Shown: positions 46,902 through 59,224 of the stretch, one piece after another | Layout: the number at the start of each line of letters is the position of its first letter | How positions within the stretch are numbered: position 1 is the stretch's first letter | Source: Craterilacuibacter sinensis | Lineage (GTDB): Bacteria; Pseudomonadota; Gammaproteobacteria; Burkholderiales; Chromobacteriaceae | Direction of reading: 5' to 3' | DNA length: 64,000 nucleotides | Assembly (NCBI RefSeq): GCF_009831765.1 | Contig: NZ_WSSB01000001.1 | Location: 172,180-236,179 of the forward strand | The notes under the pieces: model-generated | Told to the model about the DNA's origin: nothing | The model's database searches: none | Seen by the model: the letters and a program-made list of their open reading frames with translations, nothing else | Position numbers and translations under genes: made by a program

Positions 46902-48182
46902 ATGGATAGTTATGGCATTCCCCGTCGCGTGACACGCCAGGTTCGTATCGGCCACCTGATAACAGGTAGCGATGCACCGGTGCTGGTGCAGTCGATGACC
47001 AATACCGATACGGCCGATGCGGCGGCGACAGCCGCTCAGGTGTACGAGCTGGCCGAGGCCGGCTCCGAAGTGGTGCGTATTACCGTCAATAGCCCGGAGG
47101 CCGCAGCCGCCGTCGCCGAAGTGCGGCAGCGGCTGGATGATCTGGGGTGCAGTGTACCGCTGGTGGGCGACTTTCATTTCAATGGCGATAAGCTGCTGAA
47201 AGACTATCCGGACTGTGCCCGTGCGCTGGCCAAATACCGCATCAATCCGGGCAATGTGGGCAAGGGTGCGCGTGGCGACGAAAAGTTTGCCTTTATGGTG
47301 CGTACCGCCATGGAGCTGGATAAGGCGGTGCGTATCGGAGTGAACTGGGGGAGTCTGGATCAGGCCTTGGTGGTGCGCATGATGGATCACAATGCACGCC
47401 TGGCCCAGCCGTTGCCGCCGGACGCGGTGATGCGCGAAGCGCTGATTGTGTCGGCGCTGGAAAGTGCGGACAAGGCGATGGAGCTGGGGCTGCCAGCCGA
47501 CAATATTATCCTGTCGTGCAAGGTCAGCCATGTGCAGGATCTGATTACCGCTTACCGTAACTTGGCTAGCCGCTGCGATTTTCCGCTGCATCTGGGCCTG
47601 ACCGAAGCCGGCATGGGCAGCAAGGGCATTGTCGCCTCCAGTGCGGCTTTGGCTGTGCTTTTGCAAGAAGGCATAGGCGACACCATCCGTATCTCACTGA
47701 CACCGCAGCCGGGCGAGTCGCGCACGCGCGAAGTGATTGTGGCGCAGGAGTTGCTGCAGACTATGGGCTTGCGCAGTTTCGTGCCTTTGGTCACCGCCTG
47801 CCCCGGCTGTGGCCGCACCAGCAGTACCGTATTCCAGGAACTGGCCGACAGTATCCAGACCTATCTGCGCGAGTCCATGCCGGTATGGCGCTTGCAATAT
47901 CCGGGCGTGGAAGAGATGAAGGTGGCGGTCATGGGCTGCGTGGTCAATGGTCCGGGCGAGAGCAAGCTGGCCGATATTGGTATTTCGCTGCCCGGAACCG
48001 GCGAAGTGCCAGTGGCGCCGGTGTATGTGGACGGCGAGAAAACCGTGACGCTCAAGGGCGAGTCTATTGCCGCCGAGTTCAAGGTGCTGGTCGACGACTA
48101 TGTGGCAAGCCGTTATGGCGAGGGTGGCAGCAAGCGCCGCGCATCAGGCTCGAAAGTGATTCCGATCAGGGCGGCGGTTTGA
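46902..48182 (+). CDS. ispG: 4-hydroxy-3-methylbut-2-enyl diphosphate synthase
   Basis: Iron-sulfur enzyme of the MEP isoprenoid pathway (GcpE); 426 residues. The Fe-S cysteines are in CPGCGRTSS and the later [11 protein letters not shown]. The first half forms a TIM barrel with [17 protein letters not shown] 46902 follows TTGAGGCATCT. The proteobacterial one-cluster form lacks the plant-type insert. It begins 7 bp after rodZ. Confidence 0.97.
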   Translation: MDSYGIPRRVTRQVRIGHLITGSDAPVLVQSMTNTDTADAAATAAQVYELAEAGSEVVRITVNSPEAAAAVAEVRQRLDDLGCSVPLVGDFHFNGDKLLKDYPDCARALAKYRINPGNVGKGARGDEKFAFMVRTAMELDKAVRIGVNWGSLDQALVVRMMDHNARLAQPLPPDAVMREALIVSALESADKAMELGLPADNIILSCKVSHVQDLITAYRNLASRCDFPLHLGLTEAGMGSKGIVASSAALAVLLQEGIGDTIRISLTPQPGESRTREVIVAQELLQTMGLRSFVPLVTACPGCGRTSSTVFQELADSIQTYLRESMPVWRLQYPGVEEMKVAVMGCVVNGPGESKLADIGISLPGTGEVPVAPVYVDGEKTVTLKGESIAAEFKVLVDDYVASRYGEGGSKRRASGSKVIPIRAAV

Positions 48183-48222
48183 TCCGTCCTGCAACAGTGG
48201 TTTGATTTAACAAGAAAAGATC

Positions 48223-49494
48223 ATGGCTCAGAAAATTCAGGCGATTCGCGGCATGAACGATGTGCTGCCGGCCGAGTCGCACCAGTGGGAGTATTTTGAA
48301 GGGGTGTTGCGCAAGTTGCTGGCCGATTATGGCTATCAGAATATCCGCACCCCTATCGTCGAAGCGACGCCCTTGTTTGTGCGCTCTATCGGCGAGGTGA
48401 CCGATATCGTCGAGAAGGAAATGTATACCTTCACCGATGCCCTGAATGGGGACAGTCTGACGCTGCGTCCGGAAGGCACGGCCGGCACCTTGCGTGCCGT
48501 GGTCGAACACAATCTGCTGTATAACGCCACGCAGAAACTGTGGTATCAGGGGCCGATGTATCGCCACGAGCGCCCGCAAAAAGGACGTTACCGCCAGTTC
48601 CATCAGGTGGGTATCGAGGCGCTGGGCTTCGCCGGGCCGGATATCGACGCCGAAATCATCCTGCTGACGGCTGATCTGTGGCAGCGTTTGGGCTTGCAGG
48701 ACAGTGTGCAGCTGGAAATCAATACGCTGGGCAATAAGGAAGAGCGTGCGGCGCATCGCGAAGCGCTGGTGGCCTATCTTGAGCAGCATGCGGATAGCCT
48801 CGACGAGGACGGCAAGCGCCGCATGTACAGCAATCCCCTGCGCGTGCTGGACACCAAAAATCCAGCCTTGCAGGCTATGGCTAATGCCGCGCCGCGCCTG
48901 ATCGACTATCTGGGGGAGGCCTCCCGTGCCCATTACGAGGGCTGGAAGGCGATGATTGGTGCGCTGGGTATCCGCTTCGTGGAAAACCCGCGCCTGGTGC
49001 GAGGTCTGGATTATTACAACCAGTCCGTGTTCGAATGGGTAACGACCGAACTGGGCGCGCAGGGTACGGTCTGCGCCGGTGGCCGTTATGATGGCCTGAC
49101 CGAGCAGCTGGGCGGCAAACCTGCCCCAGGCATCGGTTTTGGCATGGGCATGGAGCGTGTGTTGCTGCTGCTGGCCGCCAAGGATTTGCTGCCCAAGGCA
49201 CGCGCAGTGGATGTCTATCTGGTACAGCAGGGCGAGGGCGCGGCCATGTATGGCATGCGCGTAGCGCGCAGCTTGCGCGAGGCTGGCTATTCGGTGATCC
49301 AGCACTTGGGCGATGGCAGCTTCAAGTCGCAAATGAAAAAGGCCGATGCCTCGGGTGCGGAATTCGCGCTGATCGTCGGTGAAAACGAGATGGCAGCCGG
49401 TACAGTGGCGGTGAAACCGCTGCGTACCGAGCTGGCTCAGGAAGTGGTGGCGGTGGATGCGCTTGCGCTGACACTGGCACGTCTGAAATCATAA
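48223..49494 (+). CDS. hisS: histidyl-tRNA synthetase
   Basis: Class II aminoacyl-tRNA synthetase, 423 residues. Motif 1 region starts [19 protein letters not shown]; motif 2 is [25 protein letters not shown]; the histidine-A and motif 3 regions are [15 protein letters not shown] and [15 protein letters not shown]. The C-terminal anticodon-binding domain follows. It is a true synthetase, distinct from the truncated paralogue hisZ at 56601. Confidence 0.98.
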   Translation: MAQKIQAIRGMNDVLPAESHQWEYFEGVLRKLLADYGYQNIRTPIVEATPLFVRSIGEVTDIVEKEMYTFTDALNGDSLTLRPEGTAGTLRAVVEHNLLYNATQKLWYQGPMYRHERPQKGRYRQFHQVGIEALGFAGPDIDAEIILLTADLWQRLGLQDSVQLEINTLGNKEERAAHREALVAYLEQHADSLDEDGKRRMYSNPLRVLDTKNPALQAMANAAPRLIDYLGEASRAHYEGWKAMIGALGIRFVENPRLVRGLDYYNQSVFEWVTTELGAQGTVCAGGRYDGLTEQLGGKPAPGIGFGMGMERVLLLLAAKDLLPKARAVDVYLVQQGEGAAMYGMRVARSLREAGYSVIQHLGDGSFKSQMKKADASGAEFALIVGENEMAAGTVAVKPLRTELAQEVVAVDALALTLARLKS

Positions 49495-49510
49495 ATAGGG
49501 GAGGGGCACC

Positions 49511-50140
49511 ATGGCATTCGACTTGCAGGAGCAGGAACAGATAGACACGATGCGTACCTTCTGGCAGCAGTGGGGCAAGTGGCTGGCCGCCGCCGTGCTG
49601 GTCGCGTGTGCCGCTTATCTTGGCTTCAAGGGCTGGCATCTGTATCAGGGTGAGCGTGCGGAAAAAGCCTCGGCCGTATTTGCCCAGCTGGAAAGTGCCG
49701 CGCCTGGTGGTGATCTGGCCAAGATCCGTTCGATTACCAGCAGCTTGCAGCAGGAGTACGGCTCGACATCCTATGCGCCACGCGCTTCGCTGCTGGCAGC
49801 CAAGCTGGCATTTGAAAAAAACGATCTGGCGATGGCGCAGAGCCAGCTTAAGTGGGTGATTGGCAATACCAAGGAACCTTCGGTGCTGGCCATTGCCCAT
49901 CTGCGTCTTGCTGCGGTATTGCTGGATCTCAAGCAGTATGATGGCGCGCTGGCCGAGCTGAATGCAGAGCACCCGGCTGGTTTTGACAGCTTCTTTCTCG
50001 ATATGAAGGGGGATGTCCTGTTCGCCCGTGGCGACCATAAGGCTGCGATGGATGCTTATAAGGCCGCACTGGCCAAGCAAAGCGCAGAAGACCCGATGCG
50101 GGAATTCGTGCAAGCCAAAATTGATGCGATCGGGAGCTGA
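49511..50140 (+). CDS. yfgM: YfgM-like ancillary SecYEG translocon subunit
   Basis: A 209-residue single-span membrane protein. The N-terminus MAFDLQEQEQIDTMRTFWQQ leads to a membrane helix at about 22-40 (WGKWLAAAVLVACAAYLGF) and a periplasmic TPR-like domain. In E. coli YfgM associates with PpiD and SecYEG. The hisS-yfgM-bamB-der order is conserved, which supports the name. AGGGGAGGGGCACC is a strong ribosome binding site. Confidence 0.92.
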   Translation: MAFDLQEQEQIDTMRTFWQQWGKWLAAAVLVACAAYLGFKGWHLYQGERAEKASAVFAQLESAAPGGDLAKIRSITSSLQQEYGSTSYAPRASLLAAKLAFEKNDLAMAQSQLKWVIGNTKEPSVLAIAHLRLAAVLLDLKQYDGALAELNAEHPAGFDSFFLDMKGDVLFARGDHKAAMDAYKAALAKQSAEDPMREFVQAKIDAIGS

Positions 50141-50143
50141 TTG

Positions 50144-51280
50144 ATGCTACGCCATACCTTTGCCGCTATTGCCGTTTCCTCGCTTTTGGCCGGTTGTGCC
50201 AGCTGGTTTGAAGGCGCCCAGGCTTACGAGCCGACCCCGCTTGCCAAAATTGAGCAGACTCATGCGCTCAATCTGAAATGGCAGGCCCGTGTGCCCGAGG
50301 CGAGTCAGGGGCTGTTTGTCCCTGCTCATTATCAGGGGGTACTGGCTGCTAGCGGTAATAACGGCGAAGTGGTGCTGCTGGACGCCTTAACCGGCAAGAA
50401 AAATGCCGAATTCCGAGTGAAGGGCGAAACACTGGGCGCCGGTGTCGCTGCAGGGGAAGGGGCCTATTTTGTCGGTAACGACAAGGGTGAGCTGCTTGCT
50501 GTGGACGCAACGGGCAAGGTGTTGTGGCGTCAGAAGTTGACCAGCGTGTTGTCCGAGCCGCCGGTACTGGCCGCCGGCATGGTGGTGACGCATGCTGCAG
50601 ATGGGCGTCTGACCGCGTTTGATGCCAAGGATGGCAAGTCCATCTGGACGCAATGGCAGGCACCGCCTTCCTTGATGGTACGCGCCACCACTCCGGTGAT
50701 GCTGGCCATAGGCAAGGAGGTTCTGGTTACAGGGATAGCCGGTGGCAAGCTGGCCGTCTACAATCTGCAGTCCGGTGCCCCTTTGTGGGAAGGCACCGTT
50801 GCTTCGCCGCGTGGCGGTAGCGAGCTTGAGCGCGTGACCGATGTGGTCAGCCAGCCACAGTTTGATGGTCGCCGCGTGTGTGCGGTTGCCTATCAGGGCC
50901 GTGTGGCGTGCTTTGATGCGCGCGGCGGCAATCTGGTCTGGGCGCGGGAAGTGGCAAGTAGCCGGGGGCTGGCGCTGGACAGTCGCGCGGCCTATGTGAC
51001 CGGTGAAGATGGCGCGATCTGGGCGTTTGATATCGAGACCGGACGCAATTTGTGGAAAAACGATGCTCTGCGCTACCGTGATGTCAGCGGACCGGTAATG
51101 CTGGGCAAGAATATTCTGGTACTGGATGGCGAAGGTTACGCTCACCTTCTTGCCAGCGAGGACGGCCGCCTGATCGGTCGCACGCGTACCGGAGCCGAAG
51201 GAACCCTCAGCCAGCCTGTGTCGCTGGGTGACGCTGCCTATGTGCAAGGTCGCAACGGCCGTTTGGCCGTACTGAATTAA
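50144..51280 (+). CDS. bamB: outer membrane protein assembly factor BamB
   Basis: Lipoprotein of the BAM complex; 378 residues. The signal peptide ends in the lipobox SLLAGC (lipidated Cys at about residue 19), followed by an eight-bladed beta-propeller of PQQ-type repeats ([43 protein letters not shown]). ATG 50144 is used; a TTG one codon upstream is less likely. It starts 3 bp after yfgM and ends 14 bp before der. Confidence 0.96.
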   Translation: MLRHTFAAIAVSSLLAGCASWFEGAQAYEPTPLAKIEQTHALNLKWQARVPEASQGLFVPAHYQGVLAASGNNGEVVLLDALTGKKNAEFRVKGETLGAGVAAGEGAYFVGNDKGELLAVDATGKVLWRQKLTSVLSEPPVLAAGMVVTHAADGRLTAFDAKDGKSIWTQWQAPPSLMVRATTPVMLAIGKEVLVTGIAGGKLAVYNLQSGAPLWEGTVASPRGGSELERVTDVVSQPQFDGRRVCAVAYQGRVACFDARGGNLVWAREVASSRGLALDSRAAYVTGEDGAIWAFDIETGRNLWKNDALRYRDVSGPVMLGKNILVLDGEGYAHLLASEDGRLIGRTRTGAEGTLSQPVSLGDAAYVQGRNGRLAVLN

Positions 51281-51294
51281 CCAAGTCTGAATTA

Positions 51295-52839
51295 ATGAAA
51301 CCGACAATCGCACTGGTTGGCCGTCCCAATGTGGGCAAGTCAACCCTGTTTAACCGCCTGACGCGTTCCCGTGACGCGCTGGTTGCTGACCAGCCCGGTC
51401 TGACCCGTGACCGTCACTATGGTCATGGCCGCATGGGTAGCAAGCCCTACCTGGTGATCGACACCGGCGGCTTTGAGCCCGTGGTCGACGATGGCATTCT
51501 GTGGGAAATGGCACGCCAGACCCTGCAGGCCGTGGATGAAGCGGACGCCATTGTGTTCCTGGTTGATGGCCGTAGTGGTCTGACACCGCAAGACAAGCTG
51601 ATTGCCAACCGCTTGCGTCAGAGCCAGCGGCCGATTTTTCTGGTAGTGAACAAGGCCGAGGGCATGAGCCCGGCCATGGCGGCCGCCGAGTTCCACGAGC
51701 TGGCACTGGGTGACCCGTATGCGCTGTCGGCCTCGCATGGCGATGGCGTGCGCGAACTGATCGAAACCGTGCTTGAGCGTTTCCCTGATGCGACGGAAGA
51801 AGAGGCGAGCAAGCATCCGAAATTTGCCGTCATCGGACGCCCTAATGTCGGAAAATCGACGCTGGTGAATGCCATTTTGGGTGAAGAGCGCGTGATTGCG
51901 TTCGACCAGGCCGGTACCACGCGCGACAGCATCTATATCGATTTCGAGCGCGAAGACCGCAACTACACCATTATCGACACCGCTGGCGTGCGCCGTCGTG
52001 GCAAGGTCAATGAAACCATTGAGAAATTCTCGGTGATCAAGACCATGCAGGCGATCGAGGATGCCAATGTGGCTGTGCTGGTGCTGGATGCGCAGCAGGA
52101 TGTGTCCGAGCAGGATGCAACCATTGCCGGCTTCGCGCTGGAGGCTGGGCGCGCACTGGTGGTGGCGGTGAATAAATGGGATCACCTCGATAACGAGCAA
52201 AGAGAGAAGATCCACCGCGATGTCGCGCGCAAGCTGGCCTTCCTTGATTTTGCCAAGTTCCACTATATCTCTGCGCTGGAAGGCAAGGGAGTAGGGGAGT
52301 TGTTCAAGTCGATTGATGCCGCTTACAACGCCGCCATGAGCAAGCTGCCAACGCCTAAGCTGACCCGCTTGCTGCAACTGGCTATCGAACGCCAGCAGCC
52401 GCCACGGATAGGCTTGACCCGTCCCAAGTTGCGTTATGCGCACCAGGGCGGCATGAATCCGCCGATTATCGTGATTCACGGCAATTCGCTGGATAGTGTG
52501 CCGGATAGCTACACTCGTTACCTGGAAAACCTGTATCGTAAAGCTTTCCAGCTGCAAGGCACGCCGCTCAGGGTACAATACAAGTCCAGCGTCAACCCGT
52601 ATGAGGTTGAAGCCAGCGGCGGCAAGCTCAGCATGCTGAAACAGCGTGCGGCGAACAAGGCGGAAGCCAAGGCGCGCGAGCAGGCCAAAGAGAAGGAAAA
52701 GCTGCCAGTCAAGGCGCGCGTACCGGCCAAAAGCAAGGCCGATGGCAAGGTGGCTGCCAAGCCGTTTGGCCGACCTGGCGCCAAGCCTGCAGCCAAAACC
52801 GGCGGCAAGGCGGTAGCTAAGAATCGAACCAAGAGATAG
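51295..52839 (+). CDS. der: ribosome biogenesis GTPase Der (EngA)
   Basis: A double-GTPase needed for 50S assembly. Two P-loops GRPNVGKST occur near residues 8 and 179, with the matching DTGGF/DTAGV switch regions and NKAE/NKWD guanine motifs. A KH-like domain follows. The 514-residue chain is longer than usual because of a Lys/Ala-rich low-complexity tail from about residue 445 ([17 protein letters not shown] and onward). That basic tail could bind rRNA. Confidence 0.96.
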   Translation: MKPTIALVGRPNVGKSTLFNRLTRSRDALVADQPGLTRDRHYGHGRMGSKPYLVIDTGGFEPVVDDGILWEMARQTLQAVDEADAIVFLVDGRSGLTPQDKLIANRLRQSQRPIFLVVNKAEGMSPAMAAAEFHELALGDPYALSASHGDGVRELIETVLERFPDATEEEASKHPKFAVIGRPNVGKSTLVNAILGEERVIAFDQAGTTRDSIYIDFEREDRNYTIIDTAGVRRRGKVNETIEKFSVIKTMQAIEDANVAVLVLDAQQDVSEQDATIAGFALEAGRALVVAVNKWDHLDNEQREKIHRDVARKLAFLDFAKFHYISALEGKGVGELFKSIDAAYNAAMSKLPTPKLTRLLQLAIERQQPPRIGLTRPKLRYAHQGGMNPPIIVIHGNSLDSVPDSYTRYLENLYRKAFQLQGTPLRVQYKSSVNPYEVEASGGKLSMLKQRAANKAEAKAREQAKEKEKLPVKARVPAKSKADGKVAAKPFGRPGAKPAAKTGGKAVAKNRTKR

Positions 52840-52927
52840 TACGTCGGTATTTTTTCTGCTAAAAAGAATTTTGGCACCGTTGTGTTTATCTTGAACGAAA
52901 ACAATTTACGAAGTTTGGAGAATAAAA

Positions 52928-53194
52928 ATGAGCGCTAAAGGGCAAATGCTACAAGACCCGTTTCTGAACATTCTGCGCAAGGAGCACGTGCCAGTTTCCA
53001 TTTATCTGGTGAACGGCATCAAGCTGCAAGGTCAGATCGAGTCTTTCGATCAGTATGTGGTGCTGCTGAAGAATACTGTGACCCAGATGGTATACAAGCA
53101 TGCCATCTCCACCGTTGTGCCCGCCCGTGCAGTCAGCATTCCGCATGATGGTCCGGGGGCCGCTGCCAAGGCAGAAGCCCAGTCCGAAGGCTGA
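52928..53194 (+). CDS. hfq: RNA chaperone Hfq
   Basis: Hexameric Sm-like RNA chaperone that supports small-RNA regulation; 88 residues. It begins [24 protein letters not shown]. The Sm1 motif is [27 protein letters not shown] and Sm2 is YKHAIST. The C-terminal tail is short. TTTGGAGAATAAAA precedes ATG 52928. It sits before hflX in the standard der-hfq-hflX order. Its presence is relevant for the candidate small RNA at 14465. Confidence 0.98.
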   Translation: MSAKGQMLQDPFLNILRKEHVPVSIYLVNGIKLQGQIESFDQYVVLLKNTVTQMVYKHAISTVVPARAVSIPHDGPGAAAKAEAQSEG

Positions 53195-53279
53195 TTCAGT
53201 TTTTGGTGCCATTAAGGGCTGACGGATTCGCCGGCAGGCGTTTTCTTCAGCCCCTATCTTTTTTAAAGACGGGGAAGCC

Positions 53280-54419
53280 GTGTTCGATCGTCCCGATCAG
53301 GGCGACCAGGCCATTCTGGTTTGTCTGGATTTTGGTGAGGCCGACTATGAGGAGGGCGTGCAGGAATGCACCGACCTTGTCAGGAGTGCAGGCGTCAGTA
53401 TCCACGGTGTGCTGCGCGGCAAGCGCAGCCGTCCGGATCCGGCCTTATTTGCCGGTAAAGGCAAGGTCGAGGAGTTGGCTGCTCTGGTGAGGGCCAGCGA
53501 GGCCGATGTGGTGATTTTCAATCACCAGTTGTCGCCAGGACAGGAGCGCAACCTGGAGCGTGCGCTGCAGTGCCGGGTGATAGACCGCAGTAGCCTGATT
53601 CTCGATATCTTTGCACAACGTGCACGCAGCCATGAGGGCAAGCTGCAGGTCGAACTGGCGCAGCTGTCGCATCTGGCGACGCGACTGGTACGCGGCTGGA
53701 CCCACCTTGAGCGGCAAAAGGGCGGTATCGGCCTGCGCGGCCCAGGGGAAACCCAGCTGGAAACCGATCGCCGTTTGCTGGGTAACCGGGTCAAGATGCT
53801 GAAGGATAGGCTGGTTCAGGTACAAAAGCAGCGTCATACCCAGCGCCGTGGCCGTATCCGTGCCGGTTTTGCCTCGGTATCCATTGTCGGCTACACCAAT
53901 GCCGGCAAGTCGACCTTGTTCAATAGCCTGACCAAGGCGCGCATTTATGCCGCCGACCAGTTGTTTGCCACCCTGGACACTACCAGCCGGCGTTTATATC
54001 TGAATCAGGATTGCTCTATTGTCTTGTCGGATACCGTCGGTTTTATTCGAGATTTGCCACATACGCTGGTGGCTGCTTTTCGCGCCACGCTGGAAGAAAC
54101 CGTGCAGGCCGATCTCTTGCTGCATGTGGTGGATTCTGCCAGCAGCATGCGCGAGCAGCAGGTAGCGGCGGTGAATCAGGTGCTGGCTGAAATTGGTGCC
54201 GACACGATTCCACAGCTGATGGTGTGGAATAAGACGGATTTACGTGGTTTGCCGCCCGAAATCGAGTACGATGATAGCGGGCGACCGGTTTCTGTTCGTG
54301 TTTCTGCATTGACTGGTGAGGGGCTGGAACTCTTGCGCACAGCCATTGCCCTACTTGTTTCAAATGATTTACCCCAAGAACCTAACCAAAAAGACCCCGA
54401 TTGCGATGTCACAATTTGA
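53280..54419 (+). CDS. hflX: ribosome-associated GTPase HflX
   Basis: GTPase that splits stalled or heat-stressed ribosomes; 379 residues. The N-terminal domain has GLRGPGETQLETDRRL, the family signature, and the G domain has GYTNAGKST, DTVGFIRDLP and NKTD. The start is GTG 53280 (FDRPDQGDQAILVCLDF), with ACGGGGAAGCC upstream. Its 3' end overlaps hflK by 14 bp. Confidence 0.95.
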   Translation: MFDRPDQGDQAILVCLDFGEADYEEGVQECTDLVRSAGVSIHGVLRGKRSRPDPALFAGKGKVEELAALVRASEADVVIFNHQLSPGQERNLERALQCRVIDRSSLILDIFAQRARSHEGKLQVELAQLSHLATRLVRGWTHLERQKGGIGLRGPGETQLETDRRLLGNRVKMLKDRLVQVQKQRHTQRRGRIRAGFASVSIVGYTNAGKSTLFNSLTKARIYAADQLFATLDTTSRRLYLNQDCSIVLSDTVGFIRDLPHTLVAAFRATLEETVQADLLLHVVDSASSMREQQVAAVNQVLAEIGADTIPQLMVWNKTDLRGLPPEIEYDDSGRPVSVRVSALTGEGLELLRTAIALLVSNDLPQEPNQKDPDCDVTI

Positions 54420-55629
54420 CCCGAACCGAGGCCGTGGAGGTAACGACGGCCCGCCTGACCTGGACGAAATTTTTCGCCGCCTGAATCAGAAGCTTTCGCG
54501 CCTGCTGGGTGCCAAGCCGCCGGTCACGGGTGGTAGTCCTAGCCCTGAAGTTTCTCCAGGCGGCATATTCCGTGGTGGCGCACTGGCAGTCGTGGGTGTG
54601 GTGGCTGCCCTGTGGCTGGGTAGCGGATTTTATGTCGTGGATGCCAGCGAAGAAGGTGTGGTCTTGCGTCTGGGCAGCTACTCGCGTACTACCGGACCTG
54701 GTCTGGGTTGGCATTTGCCTTACCCGTTCGAGAAGGTCGAGATTGTCAACCTGACCGAGGTGCGCAGTCTGGAGATTGGCTACCGCGGCAGCGCCAAAAA
54801 CCGTATTCCGGAAGAAGCGCTGATGCTGACCGACGACCAGAACATCATCGATGTCCAGTTCTCGGTGCAATACGATATCAAGGATGCCAAGGATTTCCTG
54901 TTCAATAATGCTGCACGGGAAAAAGACGCCAAGGACATCGTCAAGCAGGCAGCCGAGACGGCTATCCGCGAGGTGGTAGGGCGTAACAAGGTCGACTTTG
55001 TATTGAACGAGGGGCGAGCCCAGATTGCGGTCGAAGCCCAGACACTGATCCAGCAGATTGTGGATCGTTACAAGCTCGGCATTCGTATTGCCAAGGTCAA
55101 CATCAACGACGTGCAGCCGCCACAGGCCGTTAGCGCGGCATTTGATGATGCGGTCAAAGCCGGTCAGGACAAGGAAAAGCTGCGCAACGAAGGGCAGGCT
55201 TACGCCAATGATGTGATTCCTAAAGCCCGGGGTCTGGCATCGCGTCTGATGGAAGAGGCCGAAGGCTATCGTCAGCGGGTGGTTGATAATGCCGAGGGTG
55301 ATGCTTCGCGTTTCACCTCGGTACTGTCACAGTACGCCAAGGCACCCAAGGTCATGCGTGATCGCATGTACTACGACATGATGCAGCAGGTCATGAGCAA
55401 TACCTCCAAGGTCGTGGTTGACCAGAAAGGCGGTGGTAATCTTCTGTATCTGCCATTGGACAAGTTGATGCAGCAAGCGGCACCGGGAGCTAATCCTGCC
55501 CAGGCGGCGTCTGCCGCTGCGCCTGCGCCTGCCGTGGCGGCCAAGCCGGCTGCCGCTGCCCCTGCCCGCAGCGGGCGTGACCTGACAGACCGCGCCGGGC
55601 GGACTGCTGAAACTACGGGCGAGGAGTAA
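54406..55629 (+). CDS. hflK: FtsH protease modulator HflK
   Basis: A membrane-anchored SPFH/prohibitin-type protein that forms the HflKC complex around FtsH. The 407-residue chain has a glycine-rich cytoplasmic N-terminus (MSQFDPNRGRGGNDGPPDLD), one membrane helix at about residues 57-77, the SPFH domain (VDASEEGVVLRLGSY) and a coiled-coil. The tail is Ala/Pro-rich. ATG 54406 is chosen because family members start there. It ends 3 bp before hflC. Confidence 0.95.
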   Translation: MSQFDPNRGRGGNDGPPDLDEIFRRLNQKLSRLLGAKPPVTGGSPSPEVSPGGIFRGGALAVVGVVAALWLGSGFYVVDASEEGVVLRLGSYSRTTGPGLGWHLPYPFEKVEIVNLTEVRSLEIGYRGSAKNRIPEEALMLTDDQNIIDVQFSVQYDIKDAKDFLFNNAAREKDAKDIVKQAAETAIREVVGRNKVDFVLNEGRAQIAVEAQTLIQQIVDRYKLGIRIAKVNINDVQPPQAVSAAFDDAVKAGQDKEKLRNEGQAYANDVIPKARGLASRLMEEAEGYRQRVVDNAEGDASRFTSVLSQYAKAPKVMRDRMYYDMMQQVMSNTSKVVVDQKGGGNLLYLPLDKLMQQAAPGANPAQAASAAAPAPAVAAKPAAAAPARSGRDLTDRAGRTAETTGEE

Positions 55630-55632
55630 ACC

Positions 55633-56508
55633 ATGGATAAACTGATACCGACCCTGGTCGCGCTGGTCGCGGGCCTGTTGCTGCTTTCCATGTCGATGTT
55701 TACCGTGGATCAGCGCCAGTATGCAATGGTGTTCCAGTTTGGTGAGGTGGTACGCATCATCTCCAAGCCTGGCATACAGTTCAAAGTGCCTTTCCTGCAG
55801 AATGTGCGTTACTTTGACAAGCGTACGCAGACTATCGACGCCGAAGCGCCCGAGCTCTTTAATACGCGCGAGAAAAAGAACGTATTGGTCGACAGCTATG
55901 TGAAGTGGCGCGTGGTCAATGTCGAGCAGTTCTATAAGAGCGTGGGTGGCAACGAGCTGGCGGCCGTGTCGCGCCTGAAGCAGATCATCAATGACGGCTT
56001 GCGCGCCGAGTTCGGTCAGAAGGATGTTTCTGATGTGATTTCCGGCAAGCGCGAACAGGTGATGGCGGTAGTAAAGCAGCGCGCTGATGCAGAAGCACGT
56101 AAAATGGGCGTCGAAATTCTCGATGTGCGCTTAAAGCGCGTCGATTTTCCGGATAAAATCAGCACGTCCGTGTACGAGCGCATGCGTTCCGAACGCTTGA
56201 CCGTTGCCAGCCAGCTACGCAGTGAAGGTGCTGCCGAGGCCGAACGTATCCGTGCCGATGCCGATCGTCAGCGCGAGATCATTCTGTCGCAAGCCTACAA
56301 GGATGCGCAGCGGATCAAGGGTGAGGGCGATGCCAAGTCGGGTGCGATTTATGCGCAGGCTTATGGCAATAATCCCGAGTTCTATGCGTTCTGGCGTAGC
56401 ATGCAGGCCTACAAGGAATCGTTCAAGAACAAGAGCGATGTAATGGTCTTGCAGCCTGACTCCGCGTTCTTCAAGTATTTCAAGAACCCAGCGGCAGCTG
56501 GAAAGTAG
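55633..56508 (+). CDS. hflC: FtsH protease modulator HflC
   Basis: SPFH-domain partner of HflK, 291 residues. A membrane helix is at about residues 4-24, then SMFTVDQRQYAMVFQFGEVV and the coiled-coil with GEGDAKSGAIYAQAYGNNPEFYAFWRSM, the usual C-terminal signature. It follows hflK after 3 bp and is followed by two hairpins. Confidence 0.96.
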   Translation: MDKLIPTLVALVAGLLLLSMSMFTVDQRQYAMVFQFGEVVRIISKPGIQFKVPFLQNVRYFDKRTQTIDAEAPELFNTREKKNVLVDSYVKWRVVNVEQFYKSVGGNELAAVSRLKQIINDGLRAEFGQKDVSDVISGKREQVMAVVKQRADAEARKMGVEILDVRLKRVDFPDKISTSVYERMRSERLTVASQLRSEGAAEAERIRADADRQREIILSQAYKDAQRIKGEGDAKSGAIYAQAYGNNPEFYAFWRSMQAYKESFKNKSDVMVLQPDSAFFKYFKNPAAAGK

Positions 56509-56524
56509 TAATATCATCCGTTAT

Positions 56525-56582
56525 CAGCCGGATAACCGGCTGATTCGTTAAAGCCAAGGCGGGAGTGTCTCCCGCCTTTTAT
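56525..56582 (+). terminator. double hairpin terminator after hflC
   Basis: CAGCCGG-ATAA-CCGGCTG (56525-56542) is followed by AAGGCGGGAG-TGT-CTCCCGCCTT (56556-56578) and TTATTG. The second is the likely terminator; hisZ begins 19 nt later. Confidence 0.82.
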
Positions 56583-56600
56583 TGTGTAGCGATTTCAAAC

Positions 56601-59085
<2,485 letters not shown>

Positions 59086-59103
59086 GCGCTGTTCTGCCCC
59101 GAT

Positions 59104-59130
59104 AAAAAGACCCGCCTGGCGGGTCTTTTT
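59104..59130 (+). terminator. terminator after purA
   Basis: AAAAAGACCCGC-CTG-GCGGGTCTTTTT: a perfect 12-bp stem including the A/T tracts. Confidence 0.93.
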
Positions 59131-59224
59131 GCATTTCCAGCGACACCGTATGCTTGAGAGTGACGCGCTTCGTGCGTAAGCTTGCGTTTTTCGGCCTTAT
59201 GGCCTTATCTACGCGACGTTTTCC

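Noticed and set aside
52870-52890. Sigma-54 promoter (TTGGCAC) before hfq
   Set aside because: The GG element is present, but no GC follows at the required 10-nt spacing.
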